From Desulfoferrobacter suflitae (GTDB lineage: Bacteria; Desulfobacterota; Syntrophobacteria; Syntrophobacterales; Syntrophobacteraceae): a DNA stretch of 64,000 nucleotides. How positions within the stretch are numbered: the stretch's first letter is position 1; every line of letters begins with the position of its first letter. A program made the translations under genes and the position numbers. The notes under the pieces were generated by a model. It made no database searches. It had not been told where the DNA came from and saw only the letters and a program-made list of their open reading frames with translations. The stretch spans positions 62,001 through 126,000 of the forward strand of contig NZ_JAIBKA010000009.1 in NCBI RefSeq assembly GCF_022603395.1, in the 5' to 3' direction. Below, piece by piece: positions 17,098-24,681 of the stretch.

Positions 17098-18489
17098 TCA
17101 AATCCAGCAAAAACTTGGTTCGCTCTCTTCCTGCCAGCCGTCCCACAGGTAAGCCTGTTCCGCCCCTGCGGCGATCACCCGGAAGGCGTAACGCACCTGC
17201 TCCTCGTAAAATTCGCAGTAGGGACTGGGTGCGTTGAGTGTTCCGGCAACGGCTTTGACTTCAGCCGGGCACGGCGCTCCACAGTAGTGTCGAATGGCGC
17301 ATCCGGAACAGGGGACAATGGATTCAACCTTGCGATTGGTGACCGACTGGAAAGGTTCGCTTGCCAGGATGGCAGACAGGTCATCCCGGTACAGGTTGCC
17401 TCCGTTGAAGGCATCAAAACCGATGAACTCACTGCACGGGAAGACATCCCCATGGGCGGACACGGCAAAAAAGCAGCGCCCTCCGCCGCAGGGCGACAGG
17501 TCGCACATGAGGCGCCTGGTGGTGGGGCCGACAATCCCCGCCAGGACATTGGCAAAGTTGGCGACCACCAGCTTCCTGCCGGTCCTCTGGTAGAGCTCAC
17601 CGGTTCTGTCCAGGGCCTTGCAGAAGTATTCGGCAAGCACGTCATTGGCCGGTTTCAACCGATGACCGCCGGGCTGAGTGCAGCGCACCGGATTGAACAT
17701 CACGGTGCCGACACCATGCTCATGGTAGAAGTCGACCATGGTTGAAATGGTTCGAACATTGCTCTCAGTCACCGTGGTGATGACGTTGAAGGCCGGATAG
17801 CCGGAGAGGTTCTCGATCACCTTCATTACCCGCTCAAAAGCTCCTGCACCCTGCCAGGTCTTGCGCGTCAGGTTGGCCAGTTGCGCGGTCGGCGCATCCA
17901 AGGATACGCCGATGCCCACCCGCTGGTCCGTCAGGAATGCGATGGCTTCATCGTCAAGCAGCGAGGCATTGGTCTGAATGCCGAAAGCGAAATCGTCACG
18001 GAACCTTTCGATGCCGGCAAACACCGCATCTTTTGCCAACATAGGCTCACTTCCGTGAAAGATCAACTGGGGCCTGACATGATCCGGCAAGATCGCGCCG
18101 AAATAGTCTTTGAGCCTTTCCAACGCCTCATGCAGCTCGGCTTTACTCATGCTCTTACCGCTCAACCGCATTGTTTCCGGCAAGTAGCAGTAGCTGCAGT
18201 TGAAATTGCAGCGCTCGGTCGGGTTGAAATAGACGGCCGATGGTTTGAGGCCAAAGCGCAACTGCTGCATTTCCACCCGAAAGTCTTCCTGCCGCTCATG
18301 AAAATCGGTGACCAGCCTGCCGGCCAGGACATCTTCCAAGGCGTCTCGCGCAACCAAAGCCCAAAAGGCCGAATCGGGCTCAACAACGGCTACGCGGTCG
18401 GTAAGGCCGAGTTCCAGCACGGCAAACTGCGGACCGTATCCCGTGTTGGCATAACGGGGCGCTTCTTTAATACTTTGTGCAGTGATCAT
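17098..18489 (-). CDS. cbpB: Peptide-modifying radical SAM/SPASM enzyme (CbpB type)
   Basis: 463 residues. The radical SAM cluster motif is CNFNCSYC (Cys94, Cys98, Cys101), followed by SAM-binding elements FHGSEPML and GIQTNASLLDDE. The C-terminal SPASM region has auxiliary Fe-S cysteines in MCDLSPCGGGRC, DVFPCSEF, PCSGCAIRHYCGAPCPAE and PYCEFYEEQ. Residues 1-85 are a leader-binding-type N-terminal domain. It begins 9 bases after the stop of the 37-codon peptide gene, so peptide and enzyme are co-expressed behind a cobalamin riboswitch. I recall a bioinformatically defined maturase/precursor pair called CbpB/CbpA that fits. The modification and final product are unknown to me. It acts in the cytoplasm on the precursor. 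Confidence 0.85.
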   Translation of the reverse strand: MITAQSIKEAPRYANTGYGPQFAVLELGLTDRVAVVEPDSAFWALVARDALEDVLAGRLVTDFHERQEDFRVEMQQLRFGLKPSAVYFNPTERCNFNCSYCYLPETMRLSGKSMSKAELHEALERLKDYFGAILPDHVRPQLIFHGSEPMLAKDAVFAGIERFRDDFAFGIQTNASLLDDEAIAFLTDQRVGIGVSLDAPTAQLANLTRKTWQGAGAFERVMKVIENLSGYPAFNVITTVTESNVRTISTMVDFYHEHGVGTVMFNPVRCTQPGGHRLKPANDVLAEYFCKALDRTGELYQRTGRKLVVANFANVLAGIVGPTTRRLMCDLSPCGGGRCFFAVSAHGDVFPCSEFIGFDAFNGGNLYRDDLSAILASEPFQSVTNRKVESIVPCSGCAIRHYCGAPCPAEVKAVAGTLNAPSPYCEFYEEQVRYAFRVIAAGAEQAYLWDGWQEESEPSFCWI

Positions 18490-18498
18490 GCATCCTTC

Positions 18499-18612
18499 CT
18501 ATTTCTTTTCGGTTTTCTTGGCAGTCAGCAGAATGTAATGGGACAATCCGGTTCCCTGGTTGAGATCCGTGCAACGACGACGATAAGAAATGATTCGAGC
18601 TTTCTTCTGCAT
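18499..18612 (-). CDS. cbpA: Precursor peptide, 37 residues (CbpA type)
   Basis: Begins MQKKARIISYRRRC, with Cys14 the only cysteine. The middle reads TDLNQGTGLSHYILL, and it ends in a lysine-rich tail. The ATG at 18612 has the strong ribosome site AAGGAGGA 4-5 bases upstream. The gene stops 9 bases before the radical SAM gene. The single cysteine and the GTGLSHYILL block are the obvious candidates for modification. No leader cleavage motif such as double glycine is visible. It matches my memory of the CbpA family but was not searched. It is too short to be found by usual length cut-offs. Confidence 0.85.
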   Translation of the reverse strand: MQKKARIISYRRRCTDLNQGTGLSHYILLTAKKTEKK

Positions 18613-18663
18613 ACGATCCTCCTTCGAGTTGTTGAAATTTTGATTCGATCGATGGGCTCACAA

Positions 18664-18708
18664 TAAAAAAACCCGGACAAGCCGGTTGTTATCCGGCTCA
18701 TCCGGGTT
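18664..18708 (-). terminator. Intrinsic terminator between riboswitch and cbpA
   Basis: A long two-part stem: AACCCGGA (18708-18701) pairs with TCCGGGTT, and inner AGCCGG pairs with CCGGCT, followed by seven U residues. It sits directly after the riboswitch and before cbpA, as an expression platform. A second AACCCG copy at about 18719-18726 could compete for the terminator's 3' arm and act as antiterminator. That alternative pairing is inference. Confidence 0.9.
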
Positions 18709-18729
18709 CCTTTTACCATCGGGTTCCCG

Positions 18730-18905
18730 TCGACGTTTGCTCAGCAGGTCTTCTGACTCTCGGATCATGGAAAAATCTGCCGCCTTCCCCTCGAGGTGAG
18801 CCTCGAAAGTGGCCGAGCACAAGCTCCAGGCAGATTCCCTCCCCGATCACAGCGGCGGGACCGTCACGGATTTGCACCGTGTTCCGGGATGCTGAAAAAC
18901 GACGA
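18730..18905 (-). promoter_or_regulatory. Cobalamin riboswitch
   Basis: Contains the conserved core: GGTGCAAATCCGTGACGGTC, then CCGCCGCTGTGATCGGGGAG, and the B12-box-like AGTCAGAAGACCTGCTG at 18758-18742. The closing P1 helix is visible: CGTCG...CAGCA (18904-18886 region) pairs with TGCTG...CGACG (to 18730). With the adjoining terminator it should reduce cbpA-cbpB transcription when adenosylcobalamin or a related corrinoid is abundant. The riboswitch controls a peptide-modification pair here, not a transport or synthesis gene. Confidence 0.95.
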
Positions 18906-18986
18906 TTTTTCTAAACGGTGTTCAATAAGCCAAAAGAGACGGTCGTTGTCAAGCAATTTGTCAACAGTGCGTCATTTCTACCCCCT

Positions 18987-19172
18987 TCAATCGGCCGGGG
19001 CGTAATAGCATCTCTTGGGAGAAACCACTTTACCCTTCTTTTTCAAGGCATCGATGGCTTTGGAGACCGCTTTGCTTTCCATCCCCATCGATTTCGCCAG
19101 TTCTCCAGGTCTGACGGGTTTGCCGGCTGACTTCATGGCCTCGAGCACCTTTTGTTCCCGGGTTTCATGCAT
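18987..19172 (-). CDS. Small winged-helix DNA-binding protein
   Basis: 61 residues forming essentially one winged helix-turn-helix: QKVLEAMKSAGKPVRPGELA, KSMGMESKAVSKAIDALKKK, GKVVSPKRCYYAP. Helix 3 (ESKAVSKAIDAL) is the likely recognition helix and the CYYAP tail forms the wing. The start ATG at 19172 has AAGGAG 7 bases upstream. Proteins this size are common in sulfate-reducing deltaproteobacteria and resemble the DNA-binding part of MarR/ArsR-like regulators without an effector domain. The target is unknown. It lies just downstream of the FAD enzyme gene on the same strand. Confidence 0.8.
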   Translation of the reverse strand: MHETREQKVLEAMKSAGKPVRPGELAKSMGMESKAVSKAIDALKKKGKVVSPKRCYYAPAD

Positions 19173-19211
19173 CAATGACTCCTTCTTGTTAAACCTGGTG
19201 AAAAGTGTCGG

Positions 19212-20552
19212 CTACTGCCTGAATCGAGAAGCAACGGCTTCCCCTGCCATGATTCCGCTGACAGAGGCTTGCAGCAGGCCACGGGTGATTCCAGCACCAT
19301 CGCCGATGGCAAACAGGTTGGCTACTTCGGTCTCCATTTCACGGGACACATGGATGCGATTGGAATAGAATTTGACTTCCACGCCGTACAGCAGCGTGTG
19401 TCGCGAATACACCCCGGGTGCGAGCTTTTCCAGCGCCTGCAGCATTTCAATGATACTCAACAGCAGCCGATACGGGAAAACGAAACTCAAGTCGCCGGGA
19501 ATGGCTTCAGCCAGCGTCGGCCGCGTGAGGCACCGGGCGATGCGTGCGTGGTTGCTGCGCCGACCGGCCAGAAGATCTCCCAGTCGTTGGATGATGGCGC
19601 CCTTTCCCAGGAGATTCGCCAAGCGTGCAATGTAGAGTCCATAGGCTATCGGATCGTCGAAAGGTTCCGTGAAGGCACTGCTCACCAGGATAGCAAAGTT
19701 GGTGTTGGCGCTCTTGCGCTCGGCATAACTGTGGCCGTTGACGGTGGTGATCTCCCCATTCTTTTCCGTCACCACTTCTCCGTATGGATTCATGCAGAAT
19801 GTGCGCACCTTATCGTCAAATGTTTTGGAATAGTAAATCAGTTTGGACTCGTAACTGGTATCGGTGATGTCTTTGAGGATCACCGCCGGCAGTTCCACGC
19901 GCACTCCGATGTCAACCGGACTCGCCCTGGTCTTGAGTCCGAGTGCCTCCGCCTGACCTTTCATCCAGCTCGCTCCTGAGCGGCCCGGTGCGGCGATTAC
20001 GAAGCGACTGTCGAGAATTTGGCCGTCTGCCAGTTTAACCCCCCGGATACGACCATGTTCTACCAGCAATGTCTGCACCTGACATCTTGGACGAATTTCC
20101 ACACGATCCGCCAGGGTTTTTTGCAGTCGATCCAAAACGATCCTGCAATTGTCCGTGCCGATGTGGCGGATGCGTACCGGAACCAGTTCCAGATCCGCGA
20201 GCCGGGCCCTGTCTGCGAGATCCTCGATGCGTGGAGACATTGCACCAAACATCCGATCGGGAGCTCCGTGTTCCACGTAAATCCCATCGGCTCTTTCGAG
20301 AAGAGCGTACAAAGATTTCGTATCGATGAAATCCCCCAGCGAGCCGCCGACCTCGGGGGAAAGGGTGAGCTTCCCGTCACTGAACGCACCGGCACCTCCC
20401 CAGCCGCACAACATGTCTTCAGACCTCTGGCGGTCGCACAGATCTCTTCCCTGCTCGATGACGAGCACCCGGTCGATGCCGGCCTGTGCCAGGGTGAGGG
20501 CGGCAAAAATGCCGGCTGGTCCTGCGCCTACGATGATCACCTGATATTCCAT
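19212..20552 (-). CDS. FAD-dependent oxidoreductase (uncharacterised dehydrogenase family)
   Basis: 446 residues. N-terminal dinucleotide-binding motif VIIVGAGPAGIFAALTLAQA with the acidic VLVIEQG end of beta2. CGWGGAGAFSDGKLTLSPEV is typical of the family of predicted FAD-utilising dehydrogenases. Later blocks are VIAAPGRSGASWM and a C-terminal FAD motif LFAIGDGAGITRGLLQASVSG. The N-terminus is not a signal peptide, so it is cytosolic. The substrate is unknown. It is followed on the same strand by the small wHTH gene 39 bases away, possibly its regulator. Confidence 0.85.
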   Translation of the reverse strand: MEYQVIIVGAGPAGIFAALTLAQAGIDRVLVIEQGRDLCDRQRSEDMLCGWGGAGAFSDGKLTLSPEVGGSLGDFIDTKSLYALLERADGIYVEHGAPDRMFGAMSPRIEDLADRARLADLELVPVRIRHIGTDNCRIVLDRLQKTLADRVEIRPRCQVQTLLVEHGRIRGVKLADGQILDSRFVIAAPGRSGASWMKGQAEALGLKTRASPVDIGVRVELPAVILKDITDTSYESKLIYYSKTFDDKVRTFCMNPYGEVVTEKNGEITTVNGHSYAERKSANTNFAILVSSAFTEPFDDPIAYGLYIARLANLLGKGAIIQRLGDLLAGRRSNHARIARCLTRPTLAEAIPGDLSFVFPYRLLLSIIEMLQALEKLAPGVYSRHTLLYGVEVKFYSNRIHVSREMETEVANLFAIGDGAGITRGLLQASVSGIMAGEAVASRFRQ

Positions 20553-20675
20553 GGGGTCACTGCCTTCTTCATGGCCCGCCTGGATCGCGGGTTGAATGTC
20601 TGCTTGCGAGAGGAGAACACCAACAAATTATACTTGTTAACGAAAGAAACATGCATTCCTATGCCGGCAGTCACT

Positions 20676-20713
20676 GCTGGGTTTCGTCACGCCTGGGCGT
20701 GACGAAACCCAGC
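20676..20713. repeat. Perfect 17-bp inverted repeat
   Basis: GCTGGGTTTCGTCACGC, a 4-base CTGG loop, and the exact reverse complement. It lies between the FAD enzyme start and the alcohol dehydrogenase stop, both on the minus strand. There is no U-tract on either side, so it is not a standard terminator. It may be a dispersed palindromic element or a protein-binding site. Confidence 0.8.
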
Positions 20714-20799
20714 GACAAGGCCTGCAAATAATGAAACATCTAATGCTTAACCGGTATACCCGCATGTCGCGGCGATCGCAAGTTTCACGACGGGGCGGG

Positions 20800-21777
20800 T
20801 CAATAGCGCAGGAGTATTTTCCTGCTGCCCGCGAGGCGGGCATGCTCGAAGGCAGCCTTAAAGTCAGTGAAGTCATAGACTTTTTCAATCAGCGGAAGCA
20901 CATTCACCAATTGGTTTCTAAGAAAGGCCAGGGCAAGGTTGAAATCGCCGCAGCGTGAGCCCACCAGGTGGATTTCGTTGACCACCATGCGCGCCATATG
21001 GATGGGGGAAGGCTTGTGCAGAGTGGACTTCGCCACGATGGTCCCTTCCGGTCTGATGAGTTCCAGGGCGTCGCTGATGCCTTCCGCCTTGCCCGTGGCC
21101 TCCACTACGATGTCAAAAAACCCGAGAACTTCTCTTTGCTCTGCAGGCGACCCGAAAATCGCTCTCCGGTATGTTTTGACGCCCTGGTCTGCAGCAACGG
21201 CCAGCTTATCCTGGTGCTTGCCGATGAGAATCAAGTCCGGATTGAAGTGCCGCAGGGCAATCGCCGTCAATAACCCCAGCTTGCCGTCACCCAGAACCGC
21301 TATTCTGTCGGCGGCGCGAAGGTGAACCTGCTGACTCGCTTGCAGAGCGGCAGCCAGGGGTTCCACGAAAACCGCAGCCGCGCTGCTGATGGATTCATCT
21401 ACGAGGTGAACATTCTCCAGGGGGACTCGAACATACTCTGCGAAGGCGCCGTCCCAGTCCTTGATGCCGATCACTTTACGGGCGGCACAATGTCGTTGCT
21501 TGGCGAGCTTGCACCAGCGGCAGTTTCCGCAGCCGCAATTGATTTCGCTGACAACCCGTTTTCCCTCGAGGCGCGGGTCGCCCGGCGATTCATGGACGAT
21601 TCCCACAAATTCATGGCCGGGAACACCGGAGAAATCATAGTAGCCTTCAAAGAGCTCTACATCCGTGCTGCAGATACCGGCCATAACCACCTTGATGAGG
21701 ACTTGATCCTGCTCGACAACGGGCCTGGATTTGTCCGTCAGCCAAAGGCTTTTGTGCTTGAATGTCACGGCTTTCAT
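20800..21777 (-). CDS. Zinc-dependent alcohol dehydrogenase family protein (MDR)
   Basis: 325 residues. Catalytic-zinc ligands are in AGICSTDVELFEG (Cys), GVPGHEFVGIV (His, Glu) and VFVEPLAAAL (Glu). The structural-zinc loop is NCGCGNCRWCKLAKQRHC, with four cysteines. The nucleotide-binding site is AVLGDGKLGLLTAIAL. The sequence resembles the threonine/sorbitol dehydrogenase branch rather than classical ethanol dehydrogenases. The start is the ATG at 21777 (MKAVTFKHK) with AGAAGG upstream. The longer frame to 21831 lacks support. It is monocistronic. The substrate cannot be inferred from neighbours. Confidence 0.88.
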   Translation of the reverse strand: MKAVTFKHKSLWLTDKSRPVVEQDQVLIKVVMAGICSTDVELFEGYYDFSGVPGHEFVGIVHESPGDPRLEGKRVVSEINCGCGNCRWCKLAKQRHCAARKVIGIKDWDGAFAEYVRVPLENVHLVDESISSAAAVFVEPLAAALQASQQVHLRAADRIAVLGDGKLGLLTAIALRHFNPDLILIGKHQDKLAVAADQGVKTYRRAIFGSPAEQREVLGFFDIVVEATGKAEGISDALELIRPEGTIVAKSTLHKPSPIHMARMVVNEIHLVGSRCGDFNLALAFLRNQLVNVLPLIEKVYDFTDFKAAFEHARLAGSRKILLRY

Positions 21778-22060
21778 GTTGCCTTCTTTGCTCCTCTGTT
21801 CCTGCCGGGTCACCGCCCCGCCTCTTGGCAAAAATTTACCCTTTTACGCTCAACCCGTATAATTTTACATTGTATGTGTTAAAGTTATTTTACTCAATCT
21901 TGAGGAAACTGTGGTTTTCAGGGAGAGGATTCCGGGTCCCGGGCAGGCCGGGTTGAATCAAGCGAGCCGCGGGGCTCACCTCAACCCCGGAATATAGCCA
22001 TGGAGACGGTCGACCTGGATTTCGTGCAAATAAGACAGCTGCCGGCAGCGAAAGGAATCG

Positions 22061-22831
22061 ATGATGAGACTCAAGCTATTGTTTGCCTGCACCACGATCA
22101 TTGCTCTAATGGCATGTTCCAGTTCGCACAGTGGATCGCTTCGCAACACGCCGGTGGTCCATGTTATCCAACGCTATGCACCGGCTGTGGTCAACATCAG
22201 AACGGAGACGGTGCTGGATTTGAAAGAACTTCCCGAGTGGGGCGAGTACGGCAGCAAGTTGGACACGTTTTTCAGTGAATATTTTGGTAGAGCCTACTTT
22301 GAAGGTACCCTGAAATACAAGAGCATCGGCTCGGGAGTCATTGTGCGTGACAGCGGCTATGTGGTTACCAATGCCCATGTGGTGATGAAGGCCAGGAACA
22401 TCTATGTGGTCCTCAATGATGGGACCATTTTGGAGGCCAAACTCAGCAAGGCAAGCCAGCCTGATGATCTGGCTCTGCTCAAGGTCGATCTTCCGTATGC
22501 CGTCAACAGCCCGAAACTGGCAGATTTCAACGACATCATGGTGGGAGAGACGGTCATTGCCATCGGAAACCCTCTGGGGTTGGAAAATTCGGTGACCGTG
22601 GGGGTCATCAGCGGCAAAGACAGGGATTTCTCCAGTAACAGCTGCAGTTACGTGTGTTCGGGCCTGTTGCAAACGGATGCTTCGATCAATCCCGGCAATA
22701 GTGGCGGAGCCCTGCTCAATCTTGACGGTGAACTGGTGGGAGTTAACCTGGCCGTGGTTCAAAACGCCCAAAACATCGGCTTTGCGATTCCCGCGAACAA
22801 GGTTGACACGTTGCTGAAAGGGGTTCACTAA
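22061..22831 (+). CDS. HtrA/DegP-like serine protease, PDZ-less lipoprotein
   Basis: 256 residues. Signal peptide MMRLKLLFACTTIIALMAC with a lipobox ending at Cys19. The trypsin-like catalytic triad is visible: His in VVTNAHVVMK, Asp in SQPDDLALLKVD, and Ser in INPGNSGGALLNL. The family block IGNPLGLENSVTVGVISGKD is present. Typical DegP/DegQ proteins are about 450 residues with one or two PDZ domains after the protease. Here the protein ends just after the protease domain (IGFAIPANKVDTLL). It is probably a cell-envelope protease anchored to a membrane. The ATG at 22064 is an alternative start 7 bases after GGA. Confidence 0.88.
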   Translation: MMRLKLLFACTTIIALMACSSSHSGSLRNTPVVHVIQRYAPAVVNIRTETVLDLKELPEWGEYGSKLDTFFSEYFGRAYFEGTLKYKSIGSGVIVRDSGYVVTNAHVVMKARNIYVVLNDGTILEAKLSKASQPDDLALLKVDLPYAVNSPKLADFNDIMVGETVIAIGNPLGLENSVTVGVISGKDRDFSSNSCSYVCSGLLQTDASINPGNSGGALLNLDGELVGVNLAVVQNAQNIGFAIPANKVDTLLKGVH

Positions 22832-22907
22832 TGTTCTTTCCTACTTTCAGTTGACCGCGGGTTAAGCCGCGCAACTCAATTACAATGCTACGGTGGAGGG
22901 AAAAGTG

Positions 22908-23393
22908 ATGATCAAGTCTTCTTCAGGACGACCGCAGGAAGGTGATACCTCGGTACGGGAGGCGAAAGACCGTGCGAACGAAGCTGACCGGATTTATCAG
23001 GAGGTCTGTGATGATCTGGGGATGCGGGTGTGTTCCTGGCAAAGCTTTGCTGCCTGGCAGGAGTACCTTGATGCAAAGATCAGCGAAGCGGATCTGACTG
23101 AGCGGGCCAGGGACGAATTGCAGCAGTTTTCCGAGACTTTCGGTAAATATCTGGTCATTGAGAAAACGGATCAGAAATATGAACAGCAAGAAACCGAGAA
23201 AAAGGAACGAGCAAAGCGGGCCAACAAAATTTACAAGCAGATTTGCGACGATTCCGGCATTCAAGCGTGTTTTTTCCGCGATTTCTCTTCATGGAGCGAA
23301 TACGTGAAGGGTGCGATAGACGAAACCGAGTTCTATGACAGGGCCAGGAGCGAAGTCGAAAAAATGTTGAGCGAGGGAGCCCCTGTTCAATGA
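22908..23393 (+). CDS. Unknown soluble protein with tandemly duplicated ~55-residue unit
   Basis: 161 residues. Two copies of the same unit are plain by eye. Copy 1 reads RANEADRIYQEVCDDLGMRV, CSWQSFAAWQEYLDAKISEA, DLTERARDELQQ. Copy 2 reads RANKIYKQICDDSGIQACFF, RDFSSWSEYVKGAIDETEFY, DRARSEVEKM. Each has IYxxxCDDxG, a W in the middle and a closing RAR/E segment, so it is an all-helical repeat. Copies are joined by a charged linker (EQQETEKKERAK). There is no signal peptide. The start ATG at 22908 has GGAGGG 7 bases upstream and is preferred to the GTG at 22893. I do not recognise a family. Confidence 0.7.
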   Translation: MIKSSSGRPQEGDTSVREAKDRANEADRIYQEVCDDLGMRVCSWQSFAAWQEYLDAKISEADLTERARDELQQFSETFGKYLVIEKTDQKYEQQETEKKERAKRANKIYKQICDDSGIQACFFRDFSSWSEYVKGAIDETEFYDRARSEVEKMLSEGAPVQ

Positions 23394-23484
23394 ATGCTGC
23401 ATTTTGCTCGGCCGGACCTGCGTAGAGTGGTGAAGGAGAATTTGCAGCAGATGGGTTCTCGGGGGCAGCCGGGGGATCATTAGA

Positions 23485-24277
23485 TTAGAGCCACTTTTTC
23501 TTCCTGAAGTAGAGGAGCATGCCGATCAAAATGGCTCCCATCACCGCCAGGATCGTGAAATACCCCCAACGCCACCGCAGTTCCGGCATGTACTCGAAAT
23601 TCATCCCGTAAATGCCTGAAATAAACGTCAGGGGAATGAATATCGTGGCTATGATGGTCAGAACTTTCATCACTTCATTCAATCTGTTGCTCATGGACGT
23701 GAGGTAGATATCGATCATGCCGGAGACCATTTCGCGATAGGTTTCGATGGTATCGATCACGTACATCACATGATCATATACGTCCCTGATGTACACGGTC
23801 GTCGATTCCTGGATGAGCGGCGATTCCTCCCGCTCCATTTTGCTGATGATCTCGCGCAACGGCCATGCAGACCTTCTGAGAAAGATCATTTCGCGCTTCA
23901 GCCGGTGGATGCTTCGCAATGTTTGTTCACCGGGCTCGGAAACCAGTTGTTCCTGAAGCAGCTCGATCTTTTCTCCCAACCGCTCGAGGACCACAAAGTA
24001 ATGGTCGACGATGGCGTCGATCAACGCGTAGGCCAGGTAGTCACTGCCGTTTCTGGTGATTTTGCTCTTGGTATTTCTAATCCGTTCCCGGATGGGGTAA
24101 AAAACATCGCCTTGCTTTTCCTGGAAGGAAATCACAATGCCCGGCCTGAAGACCAGGCTGATCTGCTCCACTGCAAGCTCATCGGCGTCTTCAAGGAAGT
24201 AAAACATTTTCAGGACAATGAAGATGTAGTCCTCATAATCGTCGATTTTGGGTCGCTGATCTGTGTTGAGAACATCT
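23485..24277 (-). pseudogene. corA: corA magnesium transporter, C-terminal part (gene split by transposon)
   Basis: Encodes EDVLNTDQRPKIDDYEDYIF through the long helix region and both C-terminal membrane segments (EVMKVLTIIATIFIPLTFIS and FTILAVMGAILIGMLLYF), with the CorA signature loop GIYGMNFEYMPEL (GMN motif). The 5' part is at 28605-28876. Between them sits a 4321-bp transposon. A shorter frame from an internal ATG at 24207 would lack the whole N-terminal cytoplasmic domain and is unlikely to work as a regulated channel. Confidence 0.93.
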
Positions 24278-24283
24278 TCCAGG
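24278..24283. repeat. Target-site duplication, copy 1 (TCCAGG)
   Basis: Six bases TCCAGG directly before the transposon end. The same six bases follow the other end at 28605-28610. One copy belongs to the restored corA sequence (minus-strand CCTGGA in the codons for T-L-E). Confidence 0.9.
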
Positions 24284-24319
24284 TGCTAAGTCTCACAATA
24301 TTTGACTCTGAGAGTCCCA
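24284..24319. repeat. Transposon terminal inverted repeat, left
   Basis: Begins TGCTAAGTCTCACAATATTT and ends in GTCCCA. It matches 28 of 36 positions with the reverse complement of the right end, including an unbroken 10-base CACAATATTT core. Confidence 0.88.
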
Positions 24320-24382
24320 GTTTAGATGAAGATGTCCTCCCCCACAAGTTGGTGGGAGCTTGTGAGGGAAGACGTGAGTATT

Positions 24383-24670
24383 TTAGCAGTCTTGTAAGCC
24401 GTCGATCATTTCAACAGCCTCACGGAAGTTGCAGCATTTGACGGCCATGACCATGTCGATGGGATTGAAGTTTTTCTGGCACCGGAAGCACCGGGCCAGG
24501 TTGGTTTTGGGGTTGGTGGCGGTTTGAAACTCAGAGCACAGGGGGCATAGAAAGCGAAAATACCCGTCTGATACTTTGCAGGGGATGCGCAGAAAATCAG
24601 AGATGAGCCGGGAGATGGGGATCTGATTACGCAGTATCCGGAGTTTTTGCTTGGAATAGAGCTTTGTCAT
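24383..24670 (-). CDS. CHC2/primase-type zinc-finger protein of the transposon
   Basis: 95 residues. Zinc ribbon with LCPLC (Cys42, Cys45) and RCFRC (Cys61, Cys64), followed by NFNPIDMVMAVKCCNFREAV. This is the layout of the DnaG primase zinc-binding domain (CHC2), which recognises single-stranded template DNA. The catalytic TOPRIM part of primase is absent. The N-terminal helix LYSKQKLRILRNQIPISRLI resembles the start of DnaG. It is the last gene of the transposition operon, 11 bases after the ATPase stop. It may act in target choice or DNA-end recognition, which is inference. It ends about 60 bases inside the left inverted repeat. Confidence 0.8.
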   Translation of the reverse strand: MTKLYSKQKLRILRNQIPISRLISDFLRIPCKVSDGYFRFLCPLCSEFQTATNPKTNLARCFRCQKNFNPIDMVMAVKCCNFREAVEMIDGLQDC

Positions 24671-24681
24671 GATGTCTTCTC

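Noticed and set aside
23485-24207. A short CorA gene beginning at an internal ATG
   Set aside because: The frame continues upstream into conserved CorA sequence up to the transposon end, so the ATG at 24207 is internal to a broken gene.
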